From the NCBI RefSeq assembly GCF_003574355.1, contig NZ_QWLB01000006.1, positions 1-64,000 on the forward strand: a stretch of 64,000 bases of DNA, in the 5' to 3' direction. Under the pieces are notes generated by a model, which was given only the letters and a program-made list of their open reading frames with translations, was not told the DNA's origin and searched no databases. The stretch comes from Meiothermus granaticius NBRC 107808. Lineage in GTDB: Bacteria > Deinococcota > Deinococci > Deinococcales > Thermaceae. Positions 1 through 7,894 of this stretch are shown one piece after another (position 1 is the first letter of the stretch; each line of letters starts with the position of its first letter). The position numbers and the translations under genes are program-made.

Positions 1-210
1 GGCCCATTCTATCTCTACGTCCCTTGGCCCTATTCAAACCAAAAAACGTAGATCAAAATCTCTCCCTCTACTCCCTACTTGTCATGTTCCTCGCGCTTTC
101 CCTCTCGGGAGCGCAACGAGAAGGATATAAAATCATCTTCAGACTGTCAAGAGCCTTGGCATATATTAGGGTCGTCAGCCCCTCCCAAAGGGAAGTACGA
201 TGGATGCACT

Positions 211-1422
211 ATGAGGCAGAACATCGGCGTTGAAGATGCATTAAAGACCCTGCTCGAGCACGCCTCTCCCCTCGAGGCCCTCGAGCAAGTCCCGCTGCCC
301 TCCGCCTTTGGGCGCGTTCTGGGCGCTGATCTGCTCTCTAAAGTCAACCATCCCGATGACGACGATTCCTCCCTAGATGGCTACGCCTGCCGGGAGGCGG
401 ACGCGCGTTCAGCCGCCGTGGGCAGTCCAGTCAAGCTGCGGGTGGTGGGCTCTTCCCCGGCAGGGAAACCGTTTCAGGGAACGTTGGGAGCGGGGGAAGC
501 CGTGCAGATCTTTACAGGAGCCCCCATTCCTAAAGGTGCGGACTCCATCGTCCGGGTGGAGGACACCCTACGCGAAGGGGAATACGTCTGGCTAATGCGT
601 CCCGCTGGAAACAGCGAGATTCGACACAAAGGCGATGACCTGCGGGCTGGCCAAACCTATCTGCGTCGGGGGGAGGTGCTTACCGCAGGGCGGGTGGGTT
701 TGGCCGCCGCAATGGGTTATCCGGAAGTTCCCGTACTGGTGCGGCCTCGAGTCGGGATCTTGGCTACCGGCGACGAGGTGGTAGAGCCCGGCCAGACCCT
801 ACCCTATGGCGGGGTGTACAACTCCAACAGCTATGCCTTGGCCGGGTTGGTACAGGACGCTGGGGGCGAGCCGGTGCTGCTGGGTAAGGTCTCCGACAGC
901 ATAGACGGGCTGCGGGGCCAGCTGCTGCGGGCGGGCCAACTCGAGCTGCTGCTCACCGCAGGCGGGGTCTCTATGGGGGAACACGACATCGTGCGGCAAA
1001 TGCTCGAGCGTGAGGGGGAGATCCTGTTCTGGAAGGTTAAAATCCAACCTGGAGGCCCCTTCCTCTTTGCCCGCTGGGGAGGTATGCCCTTGATGGGACT
1101 CCCAGGGAACCCGGTCTCCGCTATGGTGATTTTTTTGCTGTTTGGAAGGCCCTTCCTCTTCAAACTGCTCTCCCGCACCGACCCGCCCCTGAGCACCCGT
1201 AAGGCCATCGCCGATACCCCATTTGCCGCCAACCCCACCAAGCAAGCCTACCGCCGGGGAATTCTTAGCTGGAAAAATGGGCACTACCACGTCTCGAGCA
1301 CCGGAAATCAGTCCAGCGGCGTGCTGCGCTCGATGGTCGAGGGCAACGCCCTGGTGGTGCTCCCCGCCGGGGTTTCGGCCTCCGCTGGTGATGCGGTAGA
1401 GGTCGTCCTCCTGCCCAATTAG
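211..1422 (+). CDS. moeA: Molybdopterin molybdenumtransferase MoeA
   Basis: MoeA inserts molybdate into adenylylated molybdopterin, the last step of molybdenum cofactor synthesis, in the cytoplasm. The product is 403 aa, normal for the family. Visible motifs: a DGYA loop at residues 56-59, FTGAPIPKGAD at 101-111, the MoCF-type TGDEVVEPG at 187-194, GGVSMGEHD at 251-259 and GLPGNPVSA at 296-304. The loop usually written PGKP reads PGGP (280-283), so a commonly conserved lysine is missing. The reading frame is open upstream to 79, but those residues do not resemble MoeA, so I start at the ATG at 211. A user of the cofactor, a Moco oxidoreductase, lies at 13942. A weak promoter candidate with a TATATT box at 162-167 precedes it. 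Family certain; exact start less so. Confidence 0.93.
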   Translation: MRQNIGVEDALKTLLEHASPLEALEQVPLPSAFGRVLGADLLSKVNHPDDDDSSLDGYACREADARSAAVGSPVKLRVVGSSPAGKPFQGTLGAGEAVQIFTGAPIPKGADSIVRVEDTLREGEYVWLMRPAGNSEIRHKGDDLRAGQTYLRRGEVLTAGRVGLAAAMGYPEVPVLVRPRVGILATGDEVVEPGQTLPYGGVYNSNSYALAGLVQDAGGEPVLLGKVSDSIDGLRGQLLRAGQLELLLTAGGVSMGEHDIVRQMLEREGEILFWKVKIQPGGPFLFARWGGMPLMGLPGNPVSAMVIFLLFGRPFLFKLLSRTDPPLSTRKAIADTPFAANPTKQAYRRGILSWKNGHYHVSSTGNQSSGVLRSMVEGNALVVLPAGVSASAGDAVEVVLLPN

Positions 1423-1451
1423 ACCCGCTTTGGGGCGCTCCCCCACGAGGC

Positions 1452-3209
1452 TCAGCGTTTGGCCACATTCTCTGGACTGAGCCGGTAAAACAGCAAATTG
1501 ACTGGCAAAAAGGAGCCAGAAGCCGGGATAAACTCCAAATTCACCTGGTCGCTCTCAGAGGCCCGAAACAGCAGCATCGGGCTATCCGGGCGGTACAGCA
1601 CCCCACTCTCAGGAACTGGGGTCAGGGTTCCGTTCACGCGGATGGCCCCCGAGTACAGCCCCCCCCTCGGCACGAAAGCCCCCGCTACACCGAGCGCATT
1701 CTCCAGCGCAATGGTGTAGGTTACCCCATAGTTGCCCTTGAGCACGCTGGGAGCACCGGTCAGCGCATCCACCCCGGTGATAAAGGGATCGGCGTTCCCG
1801 TCCCCTAACACCAACCGCCCTACCGGGCCCTCCAAGCGCACCCTTAGGTTGCGCACTGCTCCAGGGAAGGTGCCCCGAACATGGATGCCGTCTGGCTCTA
1901 GGTTGGGCAGGTTGGTCAGCAGGGCGCTCAGGCCCTGGGGATTCACACTGGTGCTGGGCGAGAACAACCCCTCCTCGAGCATCGCCAGCGTCCAATTGAC
2001 CCGTCCGGTGGTCATCAGGTCGGCCATCAGGTTGAGCCCCTGACCGCTGAGCAGCGGGCTCGAGACATAGAGCATCGCAGTCTGGCCGGGCTGGAGGGTG
2101 AGCTGCCCCTGGCCGGCGGCATTCCAAAAATCCATCAAGCTAACCTGCCCCAACACCGCCACCACCCGGGTGGCTGAGGTCGCCCCCAACCGGCTCACCG
2201 CCACATTGACCGGCACCCCCTCCAGATTGGTGGCCAGGAGCACCAACCGAGCCGGGATTGGCATGACGTTGACGTGGTAAGCCAGTACCCTGGCCGGGCC
2301 GCTCACCACATCGGCATAGAGCACCCCCGACTGGCTGACATTCTCGGGGGAGTCCGAAAACAGCAGAGGGGTGGGGGTATCGGTGCGCTCCGGGGTCAGA
2401 ACGGGGTAGCTCGAGTTGATCGGGTCGAGAAAAGAACGGCCCAGCGGGGCATACTTGAGGGCGTAATCCCGTGGGGTGTTCATCACCTCGGGCAGGACGT
2501 TGATCTGCAGGCTATAGGGTTCGCTGGACTTGCCCAGGCGGTTGGTCACCACCAGGGTGATGAGCTTGGGACCAGGGGTGAAGTAGGCCTCTTCGCGTCC
2601 GGTAAAGCTCAGGGCGATGGGCTGGCCATCCGGGTCGTAGGAGTACTCGATGATCTGCACCGGCTCCCCGATGCGGTATTCCTTTTTGTCGGTGCTGAAG
2701 CGGGCTACCGGACGGGTGGTGTCCTTAGCGTTCACCCCAGGGATATAGGTCAGGATGAGGAGGCGCTGCAGCGGGTCATAAACGGCATTGAGCCCCAGAG
2801 CGGTCTCGAGGGTACGGGCGAAGACAAAAAGGGTGTCGTTTTGGATCACCCCGATCTCTGAGAAATCCACCTGAGCCCCATTGAGCCGGGCCAGCTTGAG
2901 GTTTGGGTACAGCTCGAGCGTCCCTAGGCGCAACCCGCCGTTGGAGGCCTCGAGGGGCAGCCCCAGCACCCGCGCGGTCTCTCGCAAGGGCAGCAAAGAT
3001 CGGCCATTTTGCGCCCGTGGGGCGGGATTAAGGCTCACCGGGGCCCCATTGAGATAGCTCACCCCCCCTTCCAAGTCCACGATCAGCTGCTGGGTAGCCA
3101 GGGGTTGAGCAAAGCTCAAAAACATCGCGATAAACAGGAAAATTGCGATCGGGCGAGGCTCCATCTCGAGGCTCAGGATAGCAAAACCCGCTCCAAATGC
3201 CAGGCCCAT
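1452..3209 (-). CDS. Secreted protein with copper-amine-oxidase-N-type stalk domain
   Basis: Function unknown. The 585-aa product starts with a hydrophobic export segment. A region matching the stalk domain often called copper amine oxidase N-terminal (no oxidase activity implied) follows at about residues 40-150, with the typical pattern of two beta units ending in PLRETARVLG. Then comes a PKD-like beta-sandwich stretch beginning RPVARFSTDKKEY, and about 330 residues I do not recognise, rich in beta-type sequence. It is probably exported to the envelope. Three starts are possible: GTG 3218, ATG 3209 and ATG 3164. I chose 3209 because AAGGGTGA lies just upstream, but 3164 gives a cleaner signal peptide. 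It converges on moeA with a 29-nt gap and has no partner gene. Confidence 0.75.
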   Translation of the reverse strand: MGLAFGAGFAILSLEMEPRPIAIFLFIAMFLSFAQPLATQQLIVDLEGGVSYLNGAPVSLNPAPRAQNGRSLLPLRETARVLGLPLEASNGGLRLGTLELYPNLKLARLNGAQVDFSEIGVIQNDTLFVFARTLETALGLNAVYDPLQRLLILTYIPGVNAKDTTRPVARFSTDKKEYRIGEPVQIIEYSYDPDGQPIALSFTGREEAYFTPGPKLITLVVTNRLGKSSEPYSLQINVLPEVMNTPRDYALKYAPLGRSFLDPINSSYPVLTPERTDTPTPLLFSDSPENVSQSGVLYADVVSGPARVLAYHVNVMPIPARLVLLATNLEGVPVNVAVSRLGATSATRVVAVLGQVSLMDFWNAAGQGQLTLQPGQTAMLYVSSPLLSGQGLNLMADLMTTGRVNWTLAMLEEGLFSPSTSVNPQGLSALLTNLPNLEPDGIHVRGTFPGAVRNLRVRLEGPVGRLVLGDGNADPFITGVDALTGAPSVLKGNYGVTYTIALENALGVAGAFVPRGGLYSGAIRVNGTLTPVPESGVLYRPDSPMLLFRASESDQVNLEFIPASGSFLPVNLLFYRLSPENVAKR

Positions 3210-3354
3210 CGGTCTCACCCTTGACCTTTACTCCGTTTGCCCTCATACTGCTAAGGTTGTGCGGCGGCTCTTGCCCTAAAGGCCAGGCAGCCCAAATCCC
3301 ACAGCACTGGTTCCCAACCCTACATCCCCATCGGACAGGTCAGGACGCAACGTT

Positions 3355-3385
3355 CTTTCTGGGATGAGCGGTTGAACCCAGAAAG
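3355..3385 (+). promoter_or_regulatory. Leader hairpin covering part of the hera ribosome binding site
   Basis: A perfect 9-bp inverted repeat, CTTTCTGGG at 3355-3363 and CCCAGAAAG at 3377-3385, encloses a 13-nt loop. Its 3' arm contains most of the Shine-Dalgarno GAAAGGA (381-387) that lies 8 nt before the ATG at 3396. If transcribed, the stem would partly hide the ribosome binding site of an RNA helicase gene. The repeat is seen directly; the regulatory role is inference. Confidence 0.55.
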
Positions 3386-3395
3386 GACTGTAAAA

Positions 3396-5051
3396 ATGGA
3401 ATTTACCGCATTTTCACTGCGGCCCGAGGTGCGTCAGGCCCTCGAGGCCAAAGGCTTTACCACCGCCACGCCCATCCAGGCCGCCGCGATCCCCATCGCC
3501 CTCGAGGGGCGCGATGTGTTGGGTCAGGCCCGGACCGGCACCGGCAAGACCCTGGCCTTCGGGCTGCCCATCGCCAATCGCCTAGAGCCCAGCCGGGAGC
3601 GGGGCCGGGCCCCCCGGGCCTTTATCCTAACCCCCACCCGCGAGCTGGCCCTACAGGTGGCCAAGGAACTCGGGTGGCTGGCCCCTCACCTGAGCGTCAC
3701 CCCAATCTATGGCGGTACCGGGTATGGTCGCCAGGCCGAGGCCCTCAAGCGGGGCACCGACATCGTGGTGGCCACGCCGGGGCGGGCCATTGACTATCTC
3801 GAGCAGGGCATTCTGCGCCTCGAGTCCATCGAGATCGCGGTGCTCGACGAGGCCGACGAGATGCTCTCGATGGGCTTCGAGGAGGACGTGGAGCAGCTCC
3901 TGGAGGCCACCCCTCCCACCCGCCAAACCCTTCTCTTCTCGGCCACGGTACCGGCCTGGGCCAAGCGGCTCTCCGAGCGCTTTCAGCGCAACCACACCCA
4001 TGTCAATGTGGTCAAGGACGAGGCCATCTCCTATGAGGAACTGGCCCTGCAAGCCCCGCTACAGAGCCGCCTCTCTACCCTTTCCGATCTGCTCTACGCG
4101 TATGGCCCTGAGCGCACCATCGTTTTCACCAACACCAAAGCCGAGGCCAACGAGCTGGCCCTGGGCCTCGAGGCCAGGGGCCACAGCGCGGCCCCCATCC
4201 ACGGCGACTTGGGACAGCTCGACCGCGAGCGGGTGATGGATGGGTTCCGCCGGGGCACGACCAGTGTGCTGGTCGCCACCGATGTGGCGGCCCGGGGAAT
4301 TGACATCCCTGAGGTGGATCTGGTGGTGCATTACCGCCTTCCCGATCAGAACGAAGCCTATCTACACCGCTCGGGCCGTACGGGGCGGGCCGGACGCTCG
4401 GGGCGGGTGGTCTTGCTGTATGGCCCCCGGGAGCGGCGCGATTTAGAAGTCCTCGAGCGCGAAATTCGGCGCTCATTCCGCCGAATCAACCCACCGACCC
4501 CTGAGGAGGTGATGGAGGCCCGCTGGAACGGCCTGACCCGTCGTCTGGCCAACCAGCCCACCGCGGATCGCAACCTCTGGCGCGAGTACGCCTCACGGCT
4601 GCTGGCCGAGGACGGGGTGGAGGCCATTGCCGGGATGCTGGCCCTGATCCTGGGCGGAGCCCCCACCCCCAAAAGCCTGATCACCGGGGAAGAGGGCTGG
4701 GTCACCCTAAAGCTCTCCGGCAGCCGTTTGAGCGTCAACCGGGCGGTGGCCCTGCTCAAAGGGGTAGGGGCGGGCGATCTGGGCCGGATTCGCCTCGAGG
4801 GGGACACCGCGGCCTATGTGGACGTACGCCCCCAAGAGCTCGAGCGCCTCTTGGAGGCCCATATTGAGGGCATGCGGCTCTCCCGGGCCAACGACGTTCC
4901 CGCCGAGGCCCAAACCCCAGGGAATCCCCGCTCGAACCGGGGCCAACGCCCGCGCGCGCCTCGAGGGGGAGAGCAGCCAGAGCGGGGGGATTGGCATAAG
5001 CGGGAATCCTCCCCTGAGACCGGCACACGCCGGCGGGTCGTGTACCGCTAG
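3396..5051 (+). CDS. hera: DEAD-box ATP-dependent RNA helicase, Hera type
   Basis: ATP-driven unwinding or remodelling of structured RNA in the cytoplasm. The 551-aa product carries all core motifs: Walker A ARTGTGKT (45-52), PTRELA (80-85), DEAD (151-154), SAT (182-184), and a second RecA domain ending in HRSGRTGRAGR. The C-terminal extension (about 370-551) has the dimerisation and RNA-binding layout of Thermus Hera, including a GEEGW segment, and ends in an Arg-rich tail. Length and sequence agree closely with Thermus thermophilus Hera, which binds rRNA and RNase P RNA (family knowledge). The ATG at 3396 is chosen because AGAAAGGA lies 8 nt upstream; a TTG at 3372 is an alternative. The leader hairpin at 3355-3385 may control translation. 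It converges with the GntR gene, one base apart. Confidence 0.95.
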   Translation: MEFTAFSLRPEVRQALEAKGFTTATPIQAAAIPIALEGRDVLGQARTGTGKTLAFGLPIANRLEPSRERGRAPRAFILTPTRELALQVAKELGWLAPHLSVTPIYGGTGYGRQAEALKRGTDIVVATPGRAIDYLEQGILRLESIEIAVLDEADEMLSMGFEEDVEQLLEATPPTRQTLLFSATVPAWAKRLSERFQRNHTHVNVVKDEAISYEELALQAPLQSRLSTLSDLLYAYGPERTIVFTNTKAEANELALGLEARGHSAAPIHGDLGQLDRERVMDGFRRGTTSVLVATDVAARGIDIPEVDLVVHYRLPDQNEAYLHRSGRTGRAGRSGRVVLLYGPRERRDLEVLEREIRRSFRRINPPTPEEVMEARWNGLTRRLANQPTADRNLWREYASRLLAEDGVEAIAGMLALILGGAPTPKSLITGEEGWVTLKLSGSRLSVNRAVALLKGVGAGDLGRIRLEGDTAAYVDVRPQELERLLEAHIEGMRLSRANDVPAEAQTPGNPRSNRGQRPRAPRGGEQPERGDWHKRESSPETGTRRRVVYR

Positions 5052-5052
5052 A

Positions 5053-5706
5053 TCAGGGTTTGGCCAGCAGTACCCGCCCCAGCGACGAGCCTTCCAGGCC
5101 CTGTAGCAGCCGCTCCCTCGAGCGCCCTAGGTGCTCTTCAATCAGGCGGGCGGCTTCATCTCCCCGGCCCTGCTGTACCAGTTCCACCAAGCGGGCGTGG
5201 TCGCTCTGGGCCTGTTGCACCCCATGCTCGCGGGTGATCTCCAGAAAGCGAGCCCGGTAGATGCGCCCCAGCACATCGGCCAGGGCCGCAACCAAAAAAC
5301 GGTTCCCCGAGAGTCGGGCCAGGGCCAGATGAAAATCGGTGGCTTTCTCGAGCTCGAGCTCGGGCTCGAGGCGCCGCTCTAGGGCGGAAAGGATCTCGTT
5401 CAGCTCGCGGGTGTCGGGCCTGCGGGCAGCCGCCATCTGCACCGCCTGGGTTTCCAGCATGCGGCGAAAGGCAAAGGCTTCCTCCAGCTCAGTCAGGTTC
5501 ACCGGAGCCACGCTGTAGACCCGTCCGGTGCGGTGAATCAGCCCTTCACGGGCGAGCCGCTGCATGGCCGCCCGAATGGGAGTGCGCGAAACCTGCAAGC
5601 GTTCCTCGAGCTTGCGCTCCACCAGGGCCTCTCCGGGGCGCAGCTCGAGCGAGAGGATCAGACGCCGCAAGCGGCGGTAGGCTTCATCGGTCTGTGGAGC
5701 CAGCAT
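5053..5706 (-). CDS. GntR-family transcriptional regulator, FadR/FCD subgroup
   Basis: DNA-binding regulator of 217 aa. An N-terminal winged helix-turn-helix (about 10-75) has the GntR signature LRPGEALVERKLEERLQVSRTPIR, here split across residues 21-45. An all-helical FCD effector domain (about 80-205) contains the metal/ligand-type residues D and H in FHLALARLSGNRF and the later SDHARL. FCD regulators usually sense small organic acids or amino acids; the ligand here cannot be told. The start at 5706 lies 8 nt from a TACCAT box (5715-5720), which overlaps a perfect palindrome at 5716-5725, suggesting autoregulation. The divergent rluB promoter, 70 bp away, carries another palindrome. Confidence 0.9.
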   Translation of the reverse strand: MLAPQTDEAYRRLRRLILSLELRPGEALVERKLEERLQVSRTPIRAAMQRLAREGLIHRTGRVYSVAPVNLTELEEAFAFRRMLETQAVQMAAARRPDTRELNEILSALERRLEPELELEKATDFHLALARLSGNRFLVAALADVLGRIYRARFLEITREHGVQQAQSDHARLVELVQQGRGDEAARLIEEHLGRSRERLLQGLEGSSLGRVLLAKP

Positions 5707-5715
5707 CGCCGGTCA

Positions 5716-5725
5716 TGGTATACCA
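5716..5725. promoter_or_regulatory. Palindrome TGGTATACCA, candidate GntR autoregulatory operator
   Basis: A perfect 10-bp palindrome overlaps the -10 box of the GntR gene (TACCAT at 5715-5720, read on the minus strand). It fits the general form of FadR/FCD operators, in which inverted TGGT/ACCA half-sites are common. The identical decamer recurs at 20800-20809 upstream of the ferredoxin-NADP reductase gene. Binding by the adjacent GntR protein is inference. Confidence 0.5.
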
Positions 5726-5770
5726 GTGCCCCCCTCGATACAAGGGATGAACCCGCAGCCCTGCATGGCC

Positions 5771-5799
5771 TTGACGCATACCGCATAGTGCGGTATATT
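5771..5799 (+). promoter_or_regulatory. rluB promoter with an 8-3-8 palindrome in the spacer
   Basis: A -35 box TTGACG (5771-5776) and -10 box TATATT (5794-5799) are 17 bp apart, close to the sigma-70 ideal. The spacer and the start of the -10 form a perfect inverted repeat, ATACCGCA (5778-5785), TAG, TGCGGTAT (5789-5796). A protein bound there would block the polymerase, so this is a candidate operator. The neighbouring GntR protein is the obvious candidate ligand; the half-sites ATACC and GGTAT also occur in the palindrome at 5716. Confidence 0.7.
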
Positions 5800-5880
5800 G
5801 TTTTTATCAGCCCGGGAAGTTCCGGGGTTTTTTATTTAACCCTCGCCGTACACCAAGCCTATACAGAAAGCTGGGGAGGC

Positions 5881-6600
5881 ATGAAAGAGCGTCTGGACAA
5901 AGTACTGGCCCACCTGGGGGTGGGCAGCCGCAAGGAGGTGGCTCGCTGGGCTCGAGCCGGGCTCATCACCCTCAACGGCGCAGTGGTGCGGGACGCCGCA
6001 CATAAGTTTGACCCCAGCCAAACCCGCATCGAGCTCGAGGGCAGGCCTCTGCTCTACCAATCCTTCTTTCACGTCCTGCTCCACAAACCCGCGGGCTATG
6101 TGACCTCCACCAAAGACCGCGATGGCCAGCCCGTCACCGCCTTGCTACAGCCTCCCCGCAACGACTGGATGCCGGTGGGCCGGCTGGATAAAGACACCGA
6201 GGGGCTTTTGCTGCTCACCACCTACGGCGAACTGACCCATCGCCTCACCCACCCCCGCTGGAAGGTCAGCAAGCGCTACTATGTGGAGCTCGAGCAACCC
6301 GCCACCCCCGAGGATGTCGCGGTGTTTACCGAGGGTCTCGAGCTCGAGGGCGAGTTCCTGCGCCCGGCGGAACTCCATCTCCTTCCCAATCCCCAGCAGG
6401 TAGAGCTGACCCTGCACGAGGGCCGGTTTCATCAGGTCAAGCGGATGTTTGCTGCTCGCGGCAATCGGGTTACCTACCTGCGGCGGGTCGCCTTCGGGCC
6501 GCTCGAGCTACCCCCAGATCTCCCGCCCGGAGCCTCGAGGCCGCTAAGCCTCGAGGAGCTAGAGCAGCTTTATGCGGCAGTGGACTTAGCGGTGCCCTAG
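5881..6600 (+). CDS. rluB: 16S/23S rRNA pseudouridine synthase, RluB/RsuA family
   Basis: Converts a specific rRNA uridine to pseudouridine. The 239-aa product has an N-terminal S4 RNA-binding domain (about 1-60, beginning MKERLDKVLAHLGVGSRKE) and a catalytic domain with the family signature GRLDKDTEGLLLLT (about 100-113), whose Asp is the nucleophile. The later R-containing motif EGRFHQVKRMF is also typical. The ATG at 5881 directly follows GGGGAGGC and starts the S4 domain; the longer open frame upstream is not coding. It could be RluB, RluE, RluF or RsuA by specificity; length and S4 domain favour RluB/RsuA. A strong promoter with an operator-like palindrome lies at 5771-5799. Confidence 0.9.
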   Translation: MKERLDKVLAHLGVGSRKEVARWARAGLITLNGAVVRDAAHKFDPSQTRIELEGRPLLYQSFFHVLLHKPAGYVTSTKDRDGQPVTALLQPPRNDWMPVGRLDKDTEGLLLLTTYGELTHRLTHPRWKVSKRYYVELEQPATPEDVAVFTEGLELEGEFLRPAELHLLPNPQQVELTLHEGRFHQVKRMFAARGNRVTYLRRVAFGPLELPPDLPPGASRPLSLEELEQLYAAVDLAVP

Positions 6601-6727
6601 TCTATCCATTAGGCAAAGGGCACTGTGAGCACCGACAGGGGGGTGGGCACGGGTCATCGGCTCGGATTAAGACCAGTCCGCCGCTATAGAGCGATCCCCA
6701 CAAATACCTGGGTGAATGGCCCCCCCC

Positions 6728-6777
6728 AATCTCAATAATGGTAACTATTCAAGTTATTGTACTATAAAATGTATACT
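6728..6777 (+). promoter_or_regulatory. AT-rich promoter region of the nitroreductase gene
   Basis: This is the most AT-rich stretch of the 220-bp gap between rluB and the nitroreductase gene. It ends in a TATACT box (6772-6777) with a weak -35 TTCAAG (6748-6753) 18 bp upstream. CAATAA (6733-6738) and TTATTG (6754-6759) form an inverted repeat flanking the -35 region, a possible repressor site. Nothing else stands out in the gap. Confidence 0.45.
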
Positions 6778-6820
6778 GAGCTACAGCGGAGCAGCTTTGA
6801 AGGCCTAGACTGGCTCGAGT

Positions 6821-7441
6821 ATGAATGCTCTTGCCGAACGCATCCTAAACGTCAAAGAAGCCGCTGAGAGCCGTCGCAGCATTCGCCAGTACAAATCCGA
6901 TCCAATCCCCCGTGAGAAGCTCGAGGAAATCCTTTCGTTGGCCCTTAAAGCCCCCAGCGCCAACAACCTCCAGCCCTGGCGCATCGTGGTGGTGCAGGAT
7001 CCCGAACTCAAGGAGCGGCTGCGCGAAGCCGCTCACAATCAATCTCAGGTGAGCGCTGCCCCAGCCGTGCTAGTTCTCTACAGCGACATGAAAGACACCC
7101 TAGATCATGTTGAGGAGGTCTTCCACCCCAACTTCACCCCTGAGGAGGTCGCGGCTCGAGCCGAGCGCGCCCGTATCTTGTGGGCTTCGCGCAGCAGCCA
7201 AGAGCGCGAGGCTTGGGGGGCTGGGCAAGTCTATATTTTGCTGGGATACCTCATGCTGCTGCTCAAGGCCTATGGGTATGACTCCAATCCGATCGGTGGG
7301 TTCAATCCGACCAAGGTCAAGGAGCTGCTCGGGCTGCCTGAACACGTTGCCATAGCGGCCCTGCTACCTACAGGCGTTGCCGCCGAGGAAGGATACAGCC
7401 ATCACCGACATCTCCTCAACCGCGTTGTGCAGTGGCGCTGA
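6821..7441 (+). CDS. Nitroreductase-family FMN oxidoreductase
   Basis: Predicted FMN-dependent NAD(P)H oxidoreductase of 206 aa, cytoplasmic. The N-terminal RRSIRQYKSDPIP (about 18-30) and the following APSANNLQPWR (about 43-53) are the family's FMN-phosphate and isoalloxazine contact motifs. The late segment GYDSNPIGGFNPTKVKELLGLPE is also typical. Substrate cannot be told; nitro compounds and quinones are common for the family. The ATG at 6821 has no good Shine-Dalgarno and is about 43 nt from the TATACT box at 6772. It converges on the HU gene across a terminator. Confidence 0.88.
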   Translation: MNALAERILNVKEAAESRRSIRQYKSDPIPREKLEEILSLALKAPSANNLQPWRIVVVQDPELKERLREAAHNQSQVSAAPAVLVLYSDMKDTLDHVEEVFHPNFTPEEVAARAERARILWASRSSQEREAWGAGQVYILLGYLMLLLKAYGYDSNPIGGFNPTKVKELLGLPEHVAIAALLPTGVAAEEGYSHHRHLLNRVVQWR

Positions 7442-7475
7442 GCTCAAGGTTCAAACCCATCCTCATAAAAACTGA

Positions 7476-7504
7476 CAACGGAGGGGCTATGGCCTCCTCC
7501 GTTG
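7476..7504 (-). terminator. Rho-independent terminator for the HU gene
   Basis: CAACGGAGG (7476-7484) pairs perfectly with CCTCCGTTG (7496-7504). Read on the minus strand the stem is followed within a few bases by TTTTT (complement of 7467-7471). It lies about 50 nt past the HU stop. Confidence 0.75.
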
Positions 7505-7528
7505 GAAGGGAATGAACCCTACAACAAC

Positions 7529-7546
7529 GTGGGCCTTGCGGCCCAC
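7529..7546 (-). terminator. GC hairpin just after the HU stop
   Basis: GTGGGCC (7529-7535) and GGCCCAC (7540-7546) form a perfect 7-bp stem with a 4-nt loop, 10 nt beyond the HU stop codon. There is no clear U-run, so it may protect the 3' end rather than terminate. Confidence 0.45.
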
Positions 7547-7556
7547 GGCAGATGTC

Positions 7557-7862
7557 TTACTTCTTGACGGTTTCCTTCAGGGCCTTGCCCGGCTTGAAGG
7601 CGGGGTATTTGGAAGCGGGGATCTTGATCTTGGTGGTGGTGCCGGGCTTCACACCGGTGCGGGCCTTGCGGCTGCGCACCTCGAAGGTGCCGAAGCCGGT
7701 GAGCTGCACCTTGCTGCCCCCCTTGAGGGCCTCCTCGACCTTGGTCAGGAAGGCATCTACGGCAGCCTTGGCATCCTTTTTCTTCAGCCCCGCGCTCGAG
7801 GCAACGCTGTCAATCAAGTCGGCTTTGGTCTTGGTTTTTTTCGCGCCAGCTTTACCAGCCAT
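7557..7862 (-). CDS. hup: DNA-binding protein HU
   Basis: Histone-like nucleoid protein that bends and compacts DNA as a dimer. The 101-aa product has a lysine-rich N-terminal extension (AGKAGAKKTKTK), then the standard HU fold. The core GSKVQLTGFGTFEVRSRKARTG lies at about 48-69, and the beta-arm contains the conserved NP-like turn replaced by KPGTTTKIKIP. It is very close to Thermus HU. A strong Shine-Dalgarno AGGAGG sits 6 nt before the ATG. The gene is monocistronic, with its own promoter (7895-7924) and terminator (7476-7504). Confidence 0.96.
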   Translation of the reverse strand: MAGKAGAKKTKTKADLIDSVASSAGLKKKDAKAAVDAFLTKVEEALKGGSKVQLTGFGTFEVRSRKARTGVKPGTTTKIKIPASKYPAFKPGKALKETVKK

Positions 7863-7894
7863 TCATTACCTCCTTTATTTTCCCTTCAGCACGG

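Noticed and set aside
24-233. Short open frame at the start of the window
   Set aside because: It overlaps the moeA control region, has no Shine-Dalgarno or family pattern, and its product looks random.
2274-2861. Long plus-strand open frame opposite the stalk-domain gene
   Set aside because: Shadow of the minus-strand gene; composition lacks a protein-like pattern, no start signal.
5340-5372. Cluster of CTCGAG as a local tandem repeat
   Set aside because: The copies are part of the window-wide excess and encode Leu-Glu in the GntR gene; not a separate repeat element.
7446-7457. GGTTCAAACCC resembling a tRNA T-arm
   Set aside because: No matching acceptor, D or anticodon arms surround it; it lies just past the nitroreductase stop.
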